A DNA stretch of 64,000 nucleotides from Tardiphaga robiniae (GTDB taxonomy: Bacteria; Pseudomonadota; Alphaproteobacteria; Rhizobiales; Xanthobacteraceae): the NCBI RefSeq assembly GCF_013359755.1, contig NZ_JABMCJ010000088.1, positions 1 through 64,000 on the forward strand, written 5' to 3'. The notes under the pieces were generated by a model. It saw only the letters and a list, made by a program, of their open reading frames with translations. It was not told the DNA's origin and searched no databases. Numbering within the stretch: the first letter of the stretch is position 1; each line of letters opens with the position of its first letter. Shown piece by piece: positions 7,626-17,089 of this stretch. A program made the position numbers and the translations under genes.

Positions 7626-9569
7626 ATGTACAACGATTCTCTGTTCAATGCGTTCGCTAGAAGTTACGAAGCCCGAAGTGAGACGGACATGTCGATGTCC
7701 GAGTATCTGGAATCCTGCAGAGGGGACCCGATGCGATATGCGAACGCGGCGGAACGCCTACTGGCGGCGATCGGCGAGCCTCAAATGATAGACACGGCCA
7801 AGGATCCACGCCTTGGCCGTATTTTTTTGAATCGTACCATCCGTAGCTATCCAGCCTTTGCCGGCTTTCACGGCATGGAAGATACGATCGAACGCATCGT
7901 CGCCTTCTTCCGCCATGCGGCGCAGGGCCTCGAAGAGCGCAAGCAGATTCTCTATCTGCTCGGCCCGGTCGGTGGCGGCAAATCATCGCTTGCCGAGCGC
8001 CTCAAGGCCTTGATGGAAGTCCATCCCATTTATGTATTGAAAGCCGGCGACGAACTCTCTCCGGTTTATGAAAGCCCGCTCAGCCTGTTCGATCCCGACA
8101 CGCTCGGCCCGATGATCGAAGAGAAATACGGCATTCCGCGCCGGCGGCTTACGGGTCTCATGAGTCCGTGGTGTTACAAGCGGCTCGAAGCTTTCGGCGG
8201 CGACATCTCGCAATTCCGCGTCGCCCGCATCCAGCCGTCGCGATTGCGCCAGATCGCCATCGCCAAGACCGAACCCGGTGACGAGAACAACCAGGACATC
8301 TCCTCGCTGGTCGGCAAGGTGGATATCCGCAAGCTCGAAATCTTCGCCCAGAACGATCCCGACGCCTACAGCTATTCCGGTGGCCTCAACCGCGCCAATC
8401 AGGGCGTGCTTGAATTCGTCGAAATGTTCAAGGCGCCGATCAAGATGCTGCATCCGCTTCTGACGGCGACGCAGGAAGGCAACTATATCGGCACCGAAAA
8501 TATCGGCGCAATTCCGTTCACTGGCGTGATTCTCGCCCACTCCAACGAGTCCGAGTGGCAGAGTTTCAAGGCCAACAAGAATAATGAAGCCTTCATCGAT
8601 CGTATCTGCGTCATCAAGGTGCCGTACTGCCTGCGCGTCACCGAAGAACAGAAGATCTATGAGAAGCTCATTCAGGGTTCCGAACTCGCCACCGCACCTT
8701 GCGCACCGGCGACGTTGGAAACTCTGGCGCGCTTCTCCGTGATGTCGCGGCTGCGCAAGCACGAGAACTCGACGACCTTCGCCAAGATGCGGGTCTATGA
8801 CGGCGAAAGCCTGAAAGAGTCGGATCCGAAGGCCCGCAGCGTTCAGGAATACAAGGACGCCGCCGGTGTTGATGAAGGCATGGACGGTGCCTCGACGCGC
8901 TTCGCGTTCAAAGTTCTGGCCGCGACCTACAATCACGACACGTCGGAGATTGGGGCGGATCCCGTGCACCTGATGTATACGCTGGAGCAGGCGATCCGCA
9001 GGGAGCAGATGCCTGATGAAGTTGAAAAACGTTATCTCGAATTCATCAAGGCCGAGCTGGTGCCGCGTTATGCGGAGTTCATCGGTCACGAAATCCAGAA
9101 AGCCTATCTGGAATCCTATTCGGACTACGGCCAGAACCTGTTCGATCGCTACGTCGACTATGCCGATGCCTGGATCGAGGATCAGGACTTCAAGGATCCT
9201 GACACCGGACAATTGCTCGATCGCGAATTGCTCAATCAGGAACTGAGCAAGATCGAAAAACCGGCCGGAATCGCCAACCCCAAGGACTTCCGCAACGAAG
9301 TCGTGAAGTTCTCGCTTCGCTCGCGAGCACAGAACGGTGGAAAGAATCCGACCTGGACGAGTTATGAGAAGATCAGGGAAGTCATCGAAAAGCGCATCTT
9401 CTCTCAAGTTGAAGATCTGCTTCCGGTGATCTCCTTCGGATCTAAGAAGGACGGCGAGACCGAGAAAAAGCATGACGACTTCGTCGCGCGGATGATCGTT
9501 CGCGGTTACACCGAGCGCCAGGTTCGCCGTCTCGTCGAATGGTATATGCGCGTGAAACAGGCCGGCTGA
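7626..9569 (+). CDS. prkA: PrkA / YeaG family AAA+ serine protein kinase
   Basis: A 647-residue protein of the PrkA family, the normal length. The N-terminal AAA+ core shows a Walker A segment (LLGPVGGGKSS, about residues 112-122), and the C-terminal half carries the PrkA domain (FAFKVLAATYNHD, EQAIRREQMPDEVEKRYLEF). In enterobacteria YeaG works with YeaH under nutrient stress; in Bacillus PrkA affects sporulation timing. The enzyme is cytoplasmic. It opens a three-gene operon with yeaH (19 bases on) and spoVR, an order conserved in proteobacteria. Confidence 0.95.
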   Translation: MYNDSLFNAFARSYEARSETDMSMSEYLESCRGDPMRYANAAERLLAAIGEPQMIDTAKDPRLGRIFLNRTIRSYPAFAGFHGMEDTIERIVAFFRHAAQGLEERKQILYLLGPVGGGKSSLAERLKALMEVHPIYVLKAGDELSPVYESPLSLFDPDTLGPMIEEKYGIPRRRLTGLMSPWCYKRLEAFGGDISQFRVARIQPSRLRQIAIAKTEPGDENNQDISSLVGKVDIRKLEIFAQNDPDAYSYSGGLNRANQGVLEFVEMFKAPIKMLHPLLTATQEGNYIGTENIGAIPFTGVILAHSNESEWQSFKANKNNEAFIDRICVIKVPYCLRVTEEQKIYEKLIQGSELATAPCAPATLETLARFSVMSRLRKHENSTTFAKMRVYDGESLKESDPKARSVQEYKDAAGVDEGMDGASTRFAFKVLAATYNHDTSEIGADPVHLMYTLEQAIRREQMPDEVEKRYLEFIKAELVPRYAEFIGHEIQKAYLESYSDYGQNLFDRYVDYADAWIEDQDFKDPDTGQLLDRELLNQELSKIEKPAGIANPKDFRNEVVKFSLRSRAQNGGKNPTWTSYEKIREVIEKRIFSQVEDLLPVISFGSKKDGETEKKHDDFVARMIVRGYTERQVRRLVEWYMRVKQAG

Positions 9570-9588
9570 CGCAAGGAGCCAACATAAC

Positions 9589-10866
9589 GTGGCCATGCAT
9601 ATCGTCGATAGACGCCTGAACCCGAGCAGCAAGAGTCTTGAGAACCGCCAGCGGTTCTTGCGACGCGCGAAAGCTCTGGTTCAGGGAGCCGTCAAGAAAG
9701 CCTCCCAGGACCGCGACATCAAAGACGTCCTGGAAGGCGGCGAGGTGTCCATCCCGCTCGACGGGATGAACGAGCCCCGCTTCTATCGCGAAGGCGGCAT
9801 TCGCGACCGGGTGTTGCCCGGCAACGTAAAATTTGTGGAAGGTGATTACCTTCAACGGCCGCAATCGAAGAGCGGCAGATCGAACGATGCCGGCGAAGGC
9901 GACGGCGAGGATGCATTCCGGTTTGTGCTCAGCCGGGAGGAGTTCGTCGACATTTTCCTCGACGACCTGGAACTGCCGGATCTTTCCAAGCGCAAGCTGG
10001 CCGAAGTCGAAAACGAAGGCCTGCGCCGCGCTGGATATACGACGTCCGGTTCGCCTGCCAATATCTCGGTCAGCCGCACCGTACGCTTGGCCATGGCACG
10101 ACGGGTTGCACTGCAGCGACCGCGACCCGAGGCCATTGCACAGCTGGAAGCTGAACTGGAGCATTGCAGTGACGAGCGCCGCCCCGAATTGCTGGCAGAG
10201 ATCACGCGGCTGAAATCCAAGATGCGGCGGATTCCGTTCATCGATCCCATCGACATCCGCTATCGCCGCTTCGAGAACGTGCCGAAGCCGGTGGCGCAGG
10301 CGGTGATGTTCTGCCTGATGGACGTCTCCGGCTCGATGTCCGAGCACATGAAGGATCTCGCCAAGCGGTTCTACATGCTGCTCTACGTCTTCCTGACGCG
10401 TCGCTATCGCAAGGTCGAGATCGTCTTCATCCGTCACACCGACCGTGCCGAGGAAGTCGACGAGCAAACCTTCTTCCACGGCCCCGCGTCGGGCGGCACG
10501 CTGGTTTCCAGCGCACTGCAGACCATGCATGAGATCGTGCAGTCACGCTATCGCCCCGCCGACTGGAATATCTATGCCGCACAGGCCTCGGACGGCGACA
10601 ACTCTTATGCCGACGGCGATCTCTCCGGCCGCCTGCTCAAGGACATGATCCTGCCGGTGACGCAGTTCTTCGCCTATCTGGAAGTGGGCGAATCCGGCAG
10701 CCATCCGTTCGAAATGTCGGAATCCTCACTGTGGACGCTGTATCAGCGGCTGCGCGCGGAAGGTGCACCGCTGTCGATGCGCAAGGTCAACGACCGCAGC
10801 GAGATCTTTCCGGTGTTCCACGACCTGTTTCAACGTCGCCAGGCCAAGGAGAGGGTGGCTCCATGA
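9589..10866 (+). CDS. yeaH: YeaH / YhbH family protein (DUF444, VWA-like)
   Basis: A 425-residue DUF444 protein. GTG at 9589 is the likely start because AAGGAG lies 10 bases before it; the ATG at 9595 is 16 bases away. The C-terminal half holds a von Willebrand A-like metal site (FCLMDVSGSMSEHMKD, DxSxS). The N-terminal part carries the FVEGDYLQRP and FRFVLSREEFVDIFLDDLELP segments of the family. It is predicted to work with the PrkA ATPase in a kinase/VWA module. The stop overlaps the spoVR start by four bases. Confidence 0.93.
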   Translation: MAMHIVDRRLNPSSKSLENRQRFLRRAKALVQGAVKKASQDRDIKDVLEGGEVSIPLDGMNEPRFYREGGIRDRVLPGNVKFVEGDYLQRPQSKSGRSNDAGEGDGEDAFRFVLSREEFVDIFLDDLELPDLSKRKLAEVENEGLRRAGYTTSGSPANISVSRTVRLAMARRVALQRPRPEAIAQLEAELEHCSDERRPELLAEITRLKSKMRRIPFIDPIDIRYRRFENVPKPVAQAVMFCLMDVSGSMSEHMKDLAKRFYMLLYVFLTRRYRKVEIVFIRHTDRAEEVDEQTFFHGPASGGTLVSSALQTMHEIVQSRYRPADWNIYAAQASDGDNSYADGDLSGRLLKDMILPVTQFFAYLEVGESGSHPFEMSESSLWTLYQRLRAEGAPLSMRKVNDRSEIFPVFHDLFQRRQAKERVAP

Positions 10867-12398
10867 CAGACCGTCTCTACGAAGGCGCGGACTGGGACTT
10901 CACCACATTGCAGCGCATCCACGATGCCTGCGAGGAGATTGCCGAAAAGGAGCTCGGACTCAACGTCTACCCGAACCAGATCGAGGTCATCACCGCCGAG
11001 CAGATGCTGGACGCTTACTCGTCCGTAGGCATGCCGCTGTATTACAAGCACTGGTCGTTCGGCAAACAATTCGCCCATCAGGAAGCGTCCTATCGCAAGG
11101 GCCTGATGGGTTTGGCCTATGAGATCGTTATTAACTCGTCGCCATGCATTTCCTACCTGATGGAGGAAAACACGGCGACGATGCAGACGCTGGTAATTGC
11201 CCACGCCGCTTTCGGCCATAATCACTTCTTCAAGAACAATTATTTGTTCAAGCAGTGGACCGACGCCGACGGCATTCTCGACTATCTCGATTTTGCCAAG
11301 GGCTATGTGGCGCAGTGCGAGGAAAAGCATGGCCGCGCAGCGGTGGAGCAGACACTCGACGCCGCGCACGCGCTGATGTCGCACGGCGTCGATCGCTATC
11401 CCGGTAAAAAATCGCTGGATTTGCGGGCCGAGGAAAAACGCGCCAAAGAGCGCCGCAATCACGAAGAAACTTCGTTCAACGATCTATGGCGCACGGTGCC
11501 GACGGGGCGGACAAAGAGTGCCTCACTGCTCAGCGCGGAGCGTCGCCGTGCACTGCTCGGCCTGCCGCAGGAGAACCTGCTATATTTTCTGGAGAAATCC
11601 GCACCGCGCCTGAAGACCTGGCAGCGCGAACTCATCCGCATCGTTCGGCACATCTCGCAATACTTCTACCCGCAAGGTCAGACCAAGGTGATGAACGAAG
11701 GCACGGCCACTTACGTGCACTATCGCATCATGAGCCGACTGCATCAGACCGGACAGATCTCGGACGGCAACTTCCTGGAATTCCTGCAGTCGCACACCAA
11801 TGTCGTGTTCCAGCCGAATTACGACGACCGGCGCTTCTCGGGCTTCAACCCCTATGCGCTCGGCTTCGCAATGATGCAGGACATCGAAAAAATCGTCACC
11901 GATCCGACCGACGAAGACCGCGCGTGGTTTCCCGATATCGCCGGCAAAGGCGATGCAATGGCGGTGCTGCGCGATATCTGGGCCAACTACCGCGACGAGA
12001 GCTTCGTCAGCCAGTTCCTGAGCCCACGACTGATGCGCCACATGCGGATGTTCCACCTGCATGACGACCCGGCCGTGTCGGAAGGCATCCGCGTCGACGC
12101 CATCCATGACGAGCGTGGCTATCGCCGCGTCCGACGTGTGCTGGCGCGTCAGTACGACGTCGGCCTGATCGATGCGAATATCGAAGTGGTGGACGTCGAC
12201 CTCGCCGGCGATCGCCGGTTGATGCTGAAGCATTCGGTGCTCAATGGCGCCCTGCTTAATGAGCCCGATGCGAAGCGGGTGCTGCAGCATCTCGCCGATC
12301 TCTGGAGCTACGACGTCTCGCTTGCCGAGGTCGATGCCTCCGGCCTGGTGCTCAAGGAACATGTCGCCCATCCTCGCGTGATGGCTGCGGCCGCCTGA
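10863..12398 (+). CDS. spoVR: SpoVR family protein
   Basis: A 512-residue SpoVR-like protein. The start at 10863 overlaps the yeaH stop (ATGA). Characteristic parts are YEGADWDFTTLQRIHDACEE at the start, the MNEGTATYVHYRIMSRLHQ segment and the NPYALGFAMMQDIEKI segment. In Bacillus SpoVR affects spore cortex formation; in non-spore-formers such as this lineage the biochemical role is unknown. The conserved link with PrkA and YeaH suggests a starvation or stress function. It is the last gene before a strong hairpin. Confidence 0.95.
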   Translation: MTDRLYEGADWDFTTLQRIHDACEEIAEKELGLNVYPNQIEVITAEQMLDAYSSVGMPLYYKHWSFGKQFAHQEASYRKGLMGLAYEIVINSSPCISYLMEENTATMQTLVIAHAAFGHNHFFKNNYLFKQWTDADGILDYLDFAKGYVAQCEEKHGRAAVEQTLDAAHALMSHGVDRYPGKKSLDLRAEEKRAKERRNHEETSFNDLWRTVPTGRTKSASLLSAERRRALLGLPQENLLYFLEKSAPRLKTWQRELIRIVRHISQYFYPQGQTKVMNEGTATYVHYRIMSRLHQTGQISDGNFLEFLQSHTNVVFQPNYDDRRFSGFNPYALGFAMMQDIEKIVTDPTDEDRAWFPDIAGKGDAMAVLRDIWANYRDESFVSQFLSPRLMRHMRMFHLHDDPAVSEGIRVDAIHDERGYRRVRRVLARQYDVGLIDANIEVVDVDLAGDRRLMLKHSVLNGALLNEPDAKRVLQHLADLWSYDVSLAEVDASGLVLKEHVAHPRVMAAAA

Positions 12399-12427
12399 TC
12401 GATCCCTCTCCGTTTCCTCCCGCAAAC

Positions 12428-12457
12428 TCCCCTGCCCGGCTTGTCGCCGGGCGGGGA
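12428..12457 (+). terminator. Hairpin terminator candidate behind spoVR
   Basis: TCCCC-TG-CCCGGC pairs with GCCGGG-C-GGGGA around a TTGTC loop, an 11-bp interrupted stem 30 bases after the spoVR stop. Only a short T run follows (ACTTTCG), so it may act as a weak intrinsic or rho-assisted terminator separating the prkA operon from dmeRF. Confidence 0.55.
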
Positions 12458-12475
12458 CTTTCGCTCGGACGAAGT

Positions 12476-12492
12476 ATAGGGTAGGGGACTAT
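12476..12492 (+). promoter_or_regulatory. Candidate DmeR (RcnR-type) operator
   Basis: ATAG-GGTAGGGGA-CTAT is an inverted ATAG/CTAT pair around a G-rich centre. This resembles the RcnR/CsoR type of operator, which has a central G tract between short inverted arms. It ends three bases before the dmeR ATG at 12496, and the G-rich centre is also the only possible ribosome site. Binding of apo-regulator could block both transcription and translation initiation. Inferred, not shown. Confidence 0.5.
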
Positions 12493-12495
12493 CCT

Positions 12496-12771
12496 ATGTC
12501 GCATCTCGCCGCTAACAAGACCAAGCTGCTCGCCCGGGTCCGTCGGCTCGCCGGCCAAATGGCCGCCATCGAGAAGGCCATCACCAAAGACGCCGGCTGC
12601 GCCACGATTCTGCATCAGGTCGCAGGCGTGCGCGGCGCCGTGAGCGGGCTGATGGATGAACTGATCGAGGACCATGTCCGCGAGCATGTCGCCCATCCCG
12701 GTCTCAGCACCGACGACCGTGCGGCCGGCGCCGAAGAACTCATCGCCGCCATCCGGCGCTACGCGAAATAA
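12496..12771 (+). CDS. dmeR: Nickel/cobalt-sensing repressor, RcnR/CsoR family
   Basis: A 91-residue all-helical DUF156 (CsoR/RcnR) repressor. It keeps the four metal ligands known from RcnR at identical positions: His3, Cys35, His60 and His64. This points to Ni(II)/Co(II) sensing rather than copper or formaldehyde. The gene is followed 11 bases later by a DmeF-type exporter, the same pair as dmeRF of Rhizobium and Agrobacterium. The apo-protein is expected to bind the G-rich operator upstream and to release it when metal is bound. Confidence 0.88.
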   Translation: MSHLAANKTKLLARVRRLAGQMAAIEKAITKDAGCATILHQVAGVRGAVSGLMDELIEDHVREHVAHPGLSTDDRAAGAEELIAAIRRYAK

Positions 12772-12782
12772 GGACGGGCAGC

Positions 12783-13694
12783 ATGCGCACCCACTCCGAC
12801 ATCGACCACCTGTCCCACGAGCACATGTTTCTGGGCGACAATCATGACGAGAACACCCGCCGCACGCTGTGGGTGGTCGTCCTTACGGCGCTGATGATGG
12901 TCGGCGAGATCATTGCCGGCACAGTCTTCAACTCGATGGCGCTGCTGGCTGACGGCTTCCACATGGCGACACATGCCGTGGCGCTCGCCATTGCTGCGGG
13001 CGCCTATGCCTACGCACGCCGCAACGCGCATAACCGCCGCTTCACTTTCGGCACGGGCAAGGTCGGCGATCTCGCTGGCTTTGCCTCCGCATTGGTGCTG
13101 GCGATCATCGCCATCGGCATCGCCGTCGAATCCGTGCAGCGGCTATTCAATCCGTCCACAGTCGCCTTCGGCGAAGCCACGGTGATCGCCGTCATCGGCT
13201 TGATCGTGAATATCGCCAGTGCGTTTCTGCTGAGCGGCGGGCATCATCACGACGGTCATGACCACGACCATCACCACGACGCACATCATCGCGACAACAA
13301 CATGCGCTCCGCCTTCATGCATGTGCTGGCCGATGCGCTGACCTCGGTGCTCGCCATCGCCGCGCTGCTAGCCGGCCGCTATCTGAACTGGGTTTGGCTC
13401 GATCCTGTGATGGGCATCGTCGGCGGCATTCTCATTGCCGCCTGGGCGTGGAATCTGCTGCGCGACACGGCGGCCGTGTTGCTCGACACGTCAGATCCGC
13501 ATCTGGAACAGGAAATCCGCGATGAGGTCGAGCGCCCCGGCGACGCCCGCATCTTCGACCTCCACGTCTGGCGCGTCGGCCCCGGTGCGCACGCTGCGAT
13601 CGTCGGCTTTGCCGGCGGAGCGAGCACAGAGACGGTGCGGCAGCGCCTCACAGCCGTACATGAATTGCAGCACGTGACTGTGGAAGCGCGCTAG
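12783..13694 (+). CDS. dmeF: Cation diffusion facilitator, Ni/Co exporter DmeF
   Basis: A 303-residue CDF-family proton/metal antiporter of the inner membrane. The N-terminal HEHMFLGDNHDENTRRT stretch is typical of DmeF. Six membrane segments follow, with the LLADGFHMATHAVAL metal-site helix (about residues 54-68, Asp56 and His60) and an equivalent ALTSVLAIA helix later. A very His-rich loop lies at about residues 153-170 (15 His/Asp of 18), and a C-terminal cytoplasmic domain includes LHVWRVGPGAHAAI. It exports nickel and cobalt; the order with dmeR supports this. Confidence 0.9.
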   Translation: MRTHSDIDHLSHEHMFLGDNHDENTRRTLWVVVLTALMMVGEIIAGTVFNSMALLADGFHMATHAVALAIAAGAYAYARRNAHNRRFTFGTGKVGDLAGFASALVLAIIAIGIAVESVQRLFNPSTVAFGEATVIAVIGLIVNIASAFLLSGGHHHDGHDHDHHHDAHHRDNNMRSAFMHVLADALTSVLAIAALLAGRYLNWVWLDPVMGIVGGILIAAWAWNLLRDTAAVLLDTSDPHLEQEIRDEVERPGDARIFDLHVWRVGPGAHAAIVGFAGGASTETVRQRLTAVHELQHVTVEAR

Positions 13695-13838
13695 CCCCGG
13701 ACGCGCATCTCCCACGTTACGAGCCATGCGGCGAAGCGGGTTGGCATTCTCCGCATGGCTGATTAACCTGACGTCATCATCGCCAGCCAAATGGCGGGAC
13801 GTGCCGATTGCGGCGCGCAAAAAACGTCTGGGACGGAC

Positions 13839-15431
13839 ATGCAAGGACAGATCCCGCCGGGAACCTCAACGCCGGCCACCCGCCATGAAGTTCTCTACAG
13901 CGACCGCGTCGTCACCTGTTTCTCCGATCGTCCGCCGACCCTCGACGCCATGCTGCGCGCTGCTGTCGCGCGGAAGCCGGAGGGCGTCGCGCTGGTGCTC
14001 GGCGAGGAACGAGTCGCCTATGCGGAGCTCGACCGCGTCGCGGAGAATGTCGCCCGCAATCTGATCGCCTGCGGCTTCAAGAGGGGCGAGCGCATCGCGA
14101 TGCTGCTCGGCAACTGCCTGGAATTCATCTTCTGCGCGCTCGGCGCCGTCCGCGCCGGCATGATTATCGTCCCGCTCAATACGCGGCAACGCGCACCCGA
14201 GATCGACTATGTGTTGCAGCAGTGTGGGGCTTCAGCGCTCGTCTATGACGCCGACTGCGAGGCCAACCTGCCCGCACCACATGCGGGCTTGCGTAATCAG
14301 TGGGTGGTCGGCAGCGGCCGTGCGCCATCGTTTGCGGAGCTGACGAAAGATGCGCCTGCCGCTGCGCTTCCCGAACTCCATCAGGAAGACACCGCTTTTC
14401 TGCTCTATACGTCAGGCACCACTGGCAACCCGAAAGGCGCGATGCTCACCCACGCGAGCATCATCCATTCGCTGCTCAACTTCCAGCACGGCTATGGCCT
14501 GCACGACGGTGACGTCACCATGCTGGCGGTGCCAGCATCACATGTCACCGGGCTTGTGGCATTGATCCTTGCGACCATCAATGTCGCCGGAACGACGGTC
14601 ATCCTGCCGACTTTCAAGGCACCGGAGTTTCTCGCTGTCGCGGCACGCGAGCGCATGACCTACACACTAATGGTGCCCGCGATGTACAATCTCTGCCTGC
14701 TGCAGCCGGACTTCGAGACCCACGACCTCACGGCTTGGCGCATCGCCGGCTTCGGCGGGGCGCCGATGCCGGAAGCGACCATCACGCGCCTCGCGCAGGT
14801 GCTGCCTAAGCTTAATCTCTGCAATGCCTATGGCTCGACCGAAACCACCTCACCCGCGACGATGTTTCCGCCCGGCTCGCCCGTCAGCAAGATCAATTCG
14901 GTCGGACGCCCGGTAACCGGCGCGCATATCGTGGTTGCTGATGATGACGGCCGCGAGGTGCCGGTCGGTCAGGACGGCGAATTGCTGATTGCCGGCGCGA
15001 TGATCGTGCCGGGCTATTGGGACAACCCGGATGCGACGCGCACCGGCTTCGTCGGTGGCTATTGGCGCTCCGGCGATATCGGCCGCATGGATGCGGACGG
15101 CTATGTCTATGTGGTCGACCGCAAGAAGGACATGATCAATCGCGCCGGCTTCAAGATCTACTGCACCGAGGTCGAAAACGTGATGTCACATCATCCCGCC
15201 ATCGTCGAAAGCGCAGTGGTGGGCAAGCCCGATCCGGTGCTCGGCGAACGCGTACACGCCTTCGTCTATAGCCCCGATGGCGGCAACGAGGCCGACATCC
15301 GCAAATACTGTGCGGAGCGGCTGTCCGATTACAAGGTGCCGGACACCATCACCTTCCTGAAGGAGCCGCTGCCGCGCAACGCTAACGGCAAGATCCTCAA
15401 GACCGAACTACGCAAAATGATGGCGAACTGA
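13839..15431 (+). CDS. AMP-dependent synthetase / acyl-CoA ligase family protein
   Basis: A 530-residue adenylate-forming enzyme. The ATP loop LYTSGTTGNPKGAMLTH (about residues 189-205) is complete, as are the NAYGSTETTSPA motif, the YWRSGDIGRMDADGYVYVVDRKKDMI hinge segment and the C-terminal LPRNANGKILK with the catalytic lysine. It activates a carboxylic acid as AMP ester and then forms the CoA thioester. The overall style is that of medium- or long-chain and aromatic acyl-CoA ligases; the substrate cannot be told. It ends right against the convergent gamma-glutamyltransferase gene. The start is the ATG at 13839; a longer form is less likely. Confidence 0.85.
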   Translation: MQGQIPPGTSTPATRHEVLYSDRVVTCFSDRPPTLDAMLRAAVARKPEGVALVLGEERVAYAELDRVAENVARNLIACGFKRGERIAMLLGNCLEFIFCALGAVRAGMIIVPLNTRQRAPEIDYVLQQCGASALVYDADCEANLPAPHAGLRNQWVVGSGRAPSFAELTKDAPAAALPELHQEDTAFLLYTSGTTGNPKGAMLTHASIIHSLLNFQHGYGLHDGDVTMLAVPASHVTGLVALILATINVAGTTVILPTFKAPEFLAVAARERMTYTLMVPAMYNLCLLQPDFETHDLTAWRIAGFGGAPMPEATITRLAQVLPKLNLCNAYGSTETTSPATMFPPGSPVSKINSVGRPVTGAHIVVADDDGREVPVGQDGELLIAGAMIVPGYWDNPDATRTGFVGGYWRSGDIGRMDADGYVYVVDRKKDMINRAGFKIYCTEVENVMSHHPAIVESAVVGKPDPVLGERVHAFVYSPDGGNEADIRKYCAERLSDYKVPDTITFLKEPLPRNANGKILKTELRKMMAN

Positions 15432-17021
15432 TCACCAAGCGGCGACAGCACCATCCGAGCGCGGGTCCGTCGCGCCTTCGAGCACACCATTGGCGTGCAG
15501 CACGATGGCGCCGGCATGGCCCATGGTACCGGTATAGCTACCGAGCACCTCGACCACGTGACCGGCATCCCGAAGCTGCAGGATCAACGCGGGATCGAAG
15601 CGATCCTCGACCTTCAGCGTGATGCTCTCGTCGCCCCAGGTCTTGCCGAGCAGCCAGCGCGGCGCCGTCACCGCCTGCTGCAGCGGCATGCCGAACATGC
15701 CGTAGCGCGAGAACACCGCCGACTGCGTCTGCGGCTGACCTTCGCCGCCCATATTGCCATAAACCATACGACGGCCGTCATCGAAGATCGCCATCGCCGG
15801 ATTGAGCGTGTGGAATGGCTTGCGGTTCGGCTTCAGCGCATTCCAGCCGCTCTCCTGCAGACGGAACGAGGCGCCGCGATTTTGCCAGCAGATGCCGGTT
15901 TCCGGCAGCACGACGCCGGAGCCGAACTCGAAATAGACCGACTGGATGAAGGACACCGATCGGCCCTGTCCGTCGATGACGCCGAGCCAGATGGTGTCGC
16001 CGGGCTTGCGGATATGCGGCCAAGGCAGCGCGATCTTGCGATCGATGTGGCGCGCCAACTCGTCCAGCTTGGCGTCGTCGAGGAAAGCCGCAGGATCCAC
16101 CGTCATGTGATCGGGATCGCCGACATGCTCGTCGCGGACGATGAAGGCCTGCTTGGTGGCCTCGATCAAGCCGTGAATGTGATCGAAACCTTCGGCCTGG
16201 GTGACACCAAGGCGATCGAACATCGCGAGGATCATCAGCGACGACAGACCCTGCGTCGGCGGCGCCATGTTGAACAGCTGCGCGCCGCGCACGGTGGTCG
16301 ATAGCGGCGGGCGCTCGGTGGCTTGATGGTTCTGCAGATCGGCCGCGGTGACGGGCGATGCGACCCTGGCGAGGTCAGCGGCGATCGTATCGGCAAGCTT
16401 GCCGTTGTAGAAGCTCTCGAAGCCCTCGGCGGCCAGACGCTTCAGCGTCGCACCGAGCGCCGGCAGTTTCATGATATCGCCTTCGGCCGGCGCCTGCCCG
16501 TTCGGCATAAAAGTCCCGGCAAAATTCGGCTGGTCCTTCAGCTCCGCGAATTTCTCAGACGTCAGTTCGGATTGGCTGCGCGTGACGACGATGCCATTTT
16601 CGGCATAATAGATCGCACTTTCCAGCAGCCGCTCGCGCGCCATCGGCTTCTGCCAATGCTGCGAGATATCCAGTGCTTTCTGCCAGCCGGACACGGTCCC
16701 GGCGACGGTGTTGGCAGCGAGCGGTCCGCGGAACGGAATCGCCGATGCGCCCTTCGCCGCATAGTAAGCGAGATCGACGGCAGCGCCGGCGCGGCCGCAG
16801 GCATCCACCGTGACGGGCGCGTTGCCGGGCTCGGCGATCAGCCAGAAGCCGTCGCCGCCGATGCCGGTCATATGCGGATAGACCACTGCCAGCGCCGCGG
16901 CTACGGCGATCGCCGCTTCCACGGCGGTCCCGCCGTCCTTGAGCACATCGAGGCCGGCCTGCGACGCCAAATGATGCGGCGAGGTCACCATGCCCCGTCG
17001 CGCGCGCGGTGTTTCAAGCAT
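15432..17021 (-). CDS. Gamma-glutamyltransferase family Ntn hydrolase
   Basis: A 530-residue GGT-type protein. The start at 17021 has GGAG 8 bases upstream. The sequence contains SPHHLASQAGLDVLKDGG (the usual N-terminus), TGIGGDGF, PTQGLSSL, and the self-cleavage site with predicted nucleophile Thr343 (PGDTIWLGVIDG). Near the end is GGEGQPQTQSAVFSRYG. No signal peptide is seen, so this appears to be a cytoplasmic YwrD-like branch rather than the periplasmic glutathione-degrading form; the substrate may be a different gamma-glutamyl compound. It is read with the downstream amidohydrolase gene upstream of it on the same strand (68-base gap). Confidence 0.85.
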   Translation of the reverse strand: MLETPRARRGMVTSPHHLASQAGLDVLKDGGTAVEAAIAVAAALAVVYPHMTGIGGDGFWLIAEPGNAPVTVDACGRAGAAVDLAYYAAKGASAIPFRGPLAANTVAGTVSGWQKALDISQHWQKPMARERLLESAIYYAENGIVVTRSQSELTSEKFAELKDQPNFAGTFMPNGQAPAEGDIMKLPALGATLKRLAAEGFESFYNGKLADTIAADLARVASPVTAADLQNHQATERPPLSTTVRGAQLFNMAPPTQGLSSLMILAMFDRLGVTQAEGFDHIHGLIEATKQAFIVRDEHVGDPDHMTVDPAAFLDDAKLDELARHIDRKIALPWPHIRKPGDTIWLGVIDGQGRSVSFIQSVYFEFGSGVVLPETGICWQNRGASFRLQESGWNALKPNRKPFHTLNPAMAIFDDGRRMVYGNMGGEGQPQTQSAVFSRYGMFGMPLQQAVTAPRWLLGKTWGDESITLKVEDRFDPALILQLRDAGHVVEVLGSYTGTMGHAGAIVLHANGVLEGATDPRSDGAVAAW

Positions 17022-17089
17022 TCGTCGTCTCCAGAACTCGTGGCATGCCAGCTTTGTTTGGCGCAGTCGTAACGCGTCCAGCCGATGAT

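Noticed and set aside
7983-9632. A 549-residue minus-strand reading frame opposite prkA
   Set aside because: Composition is unnatural and it overlaps a clearly conserved gene along its whole length.
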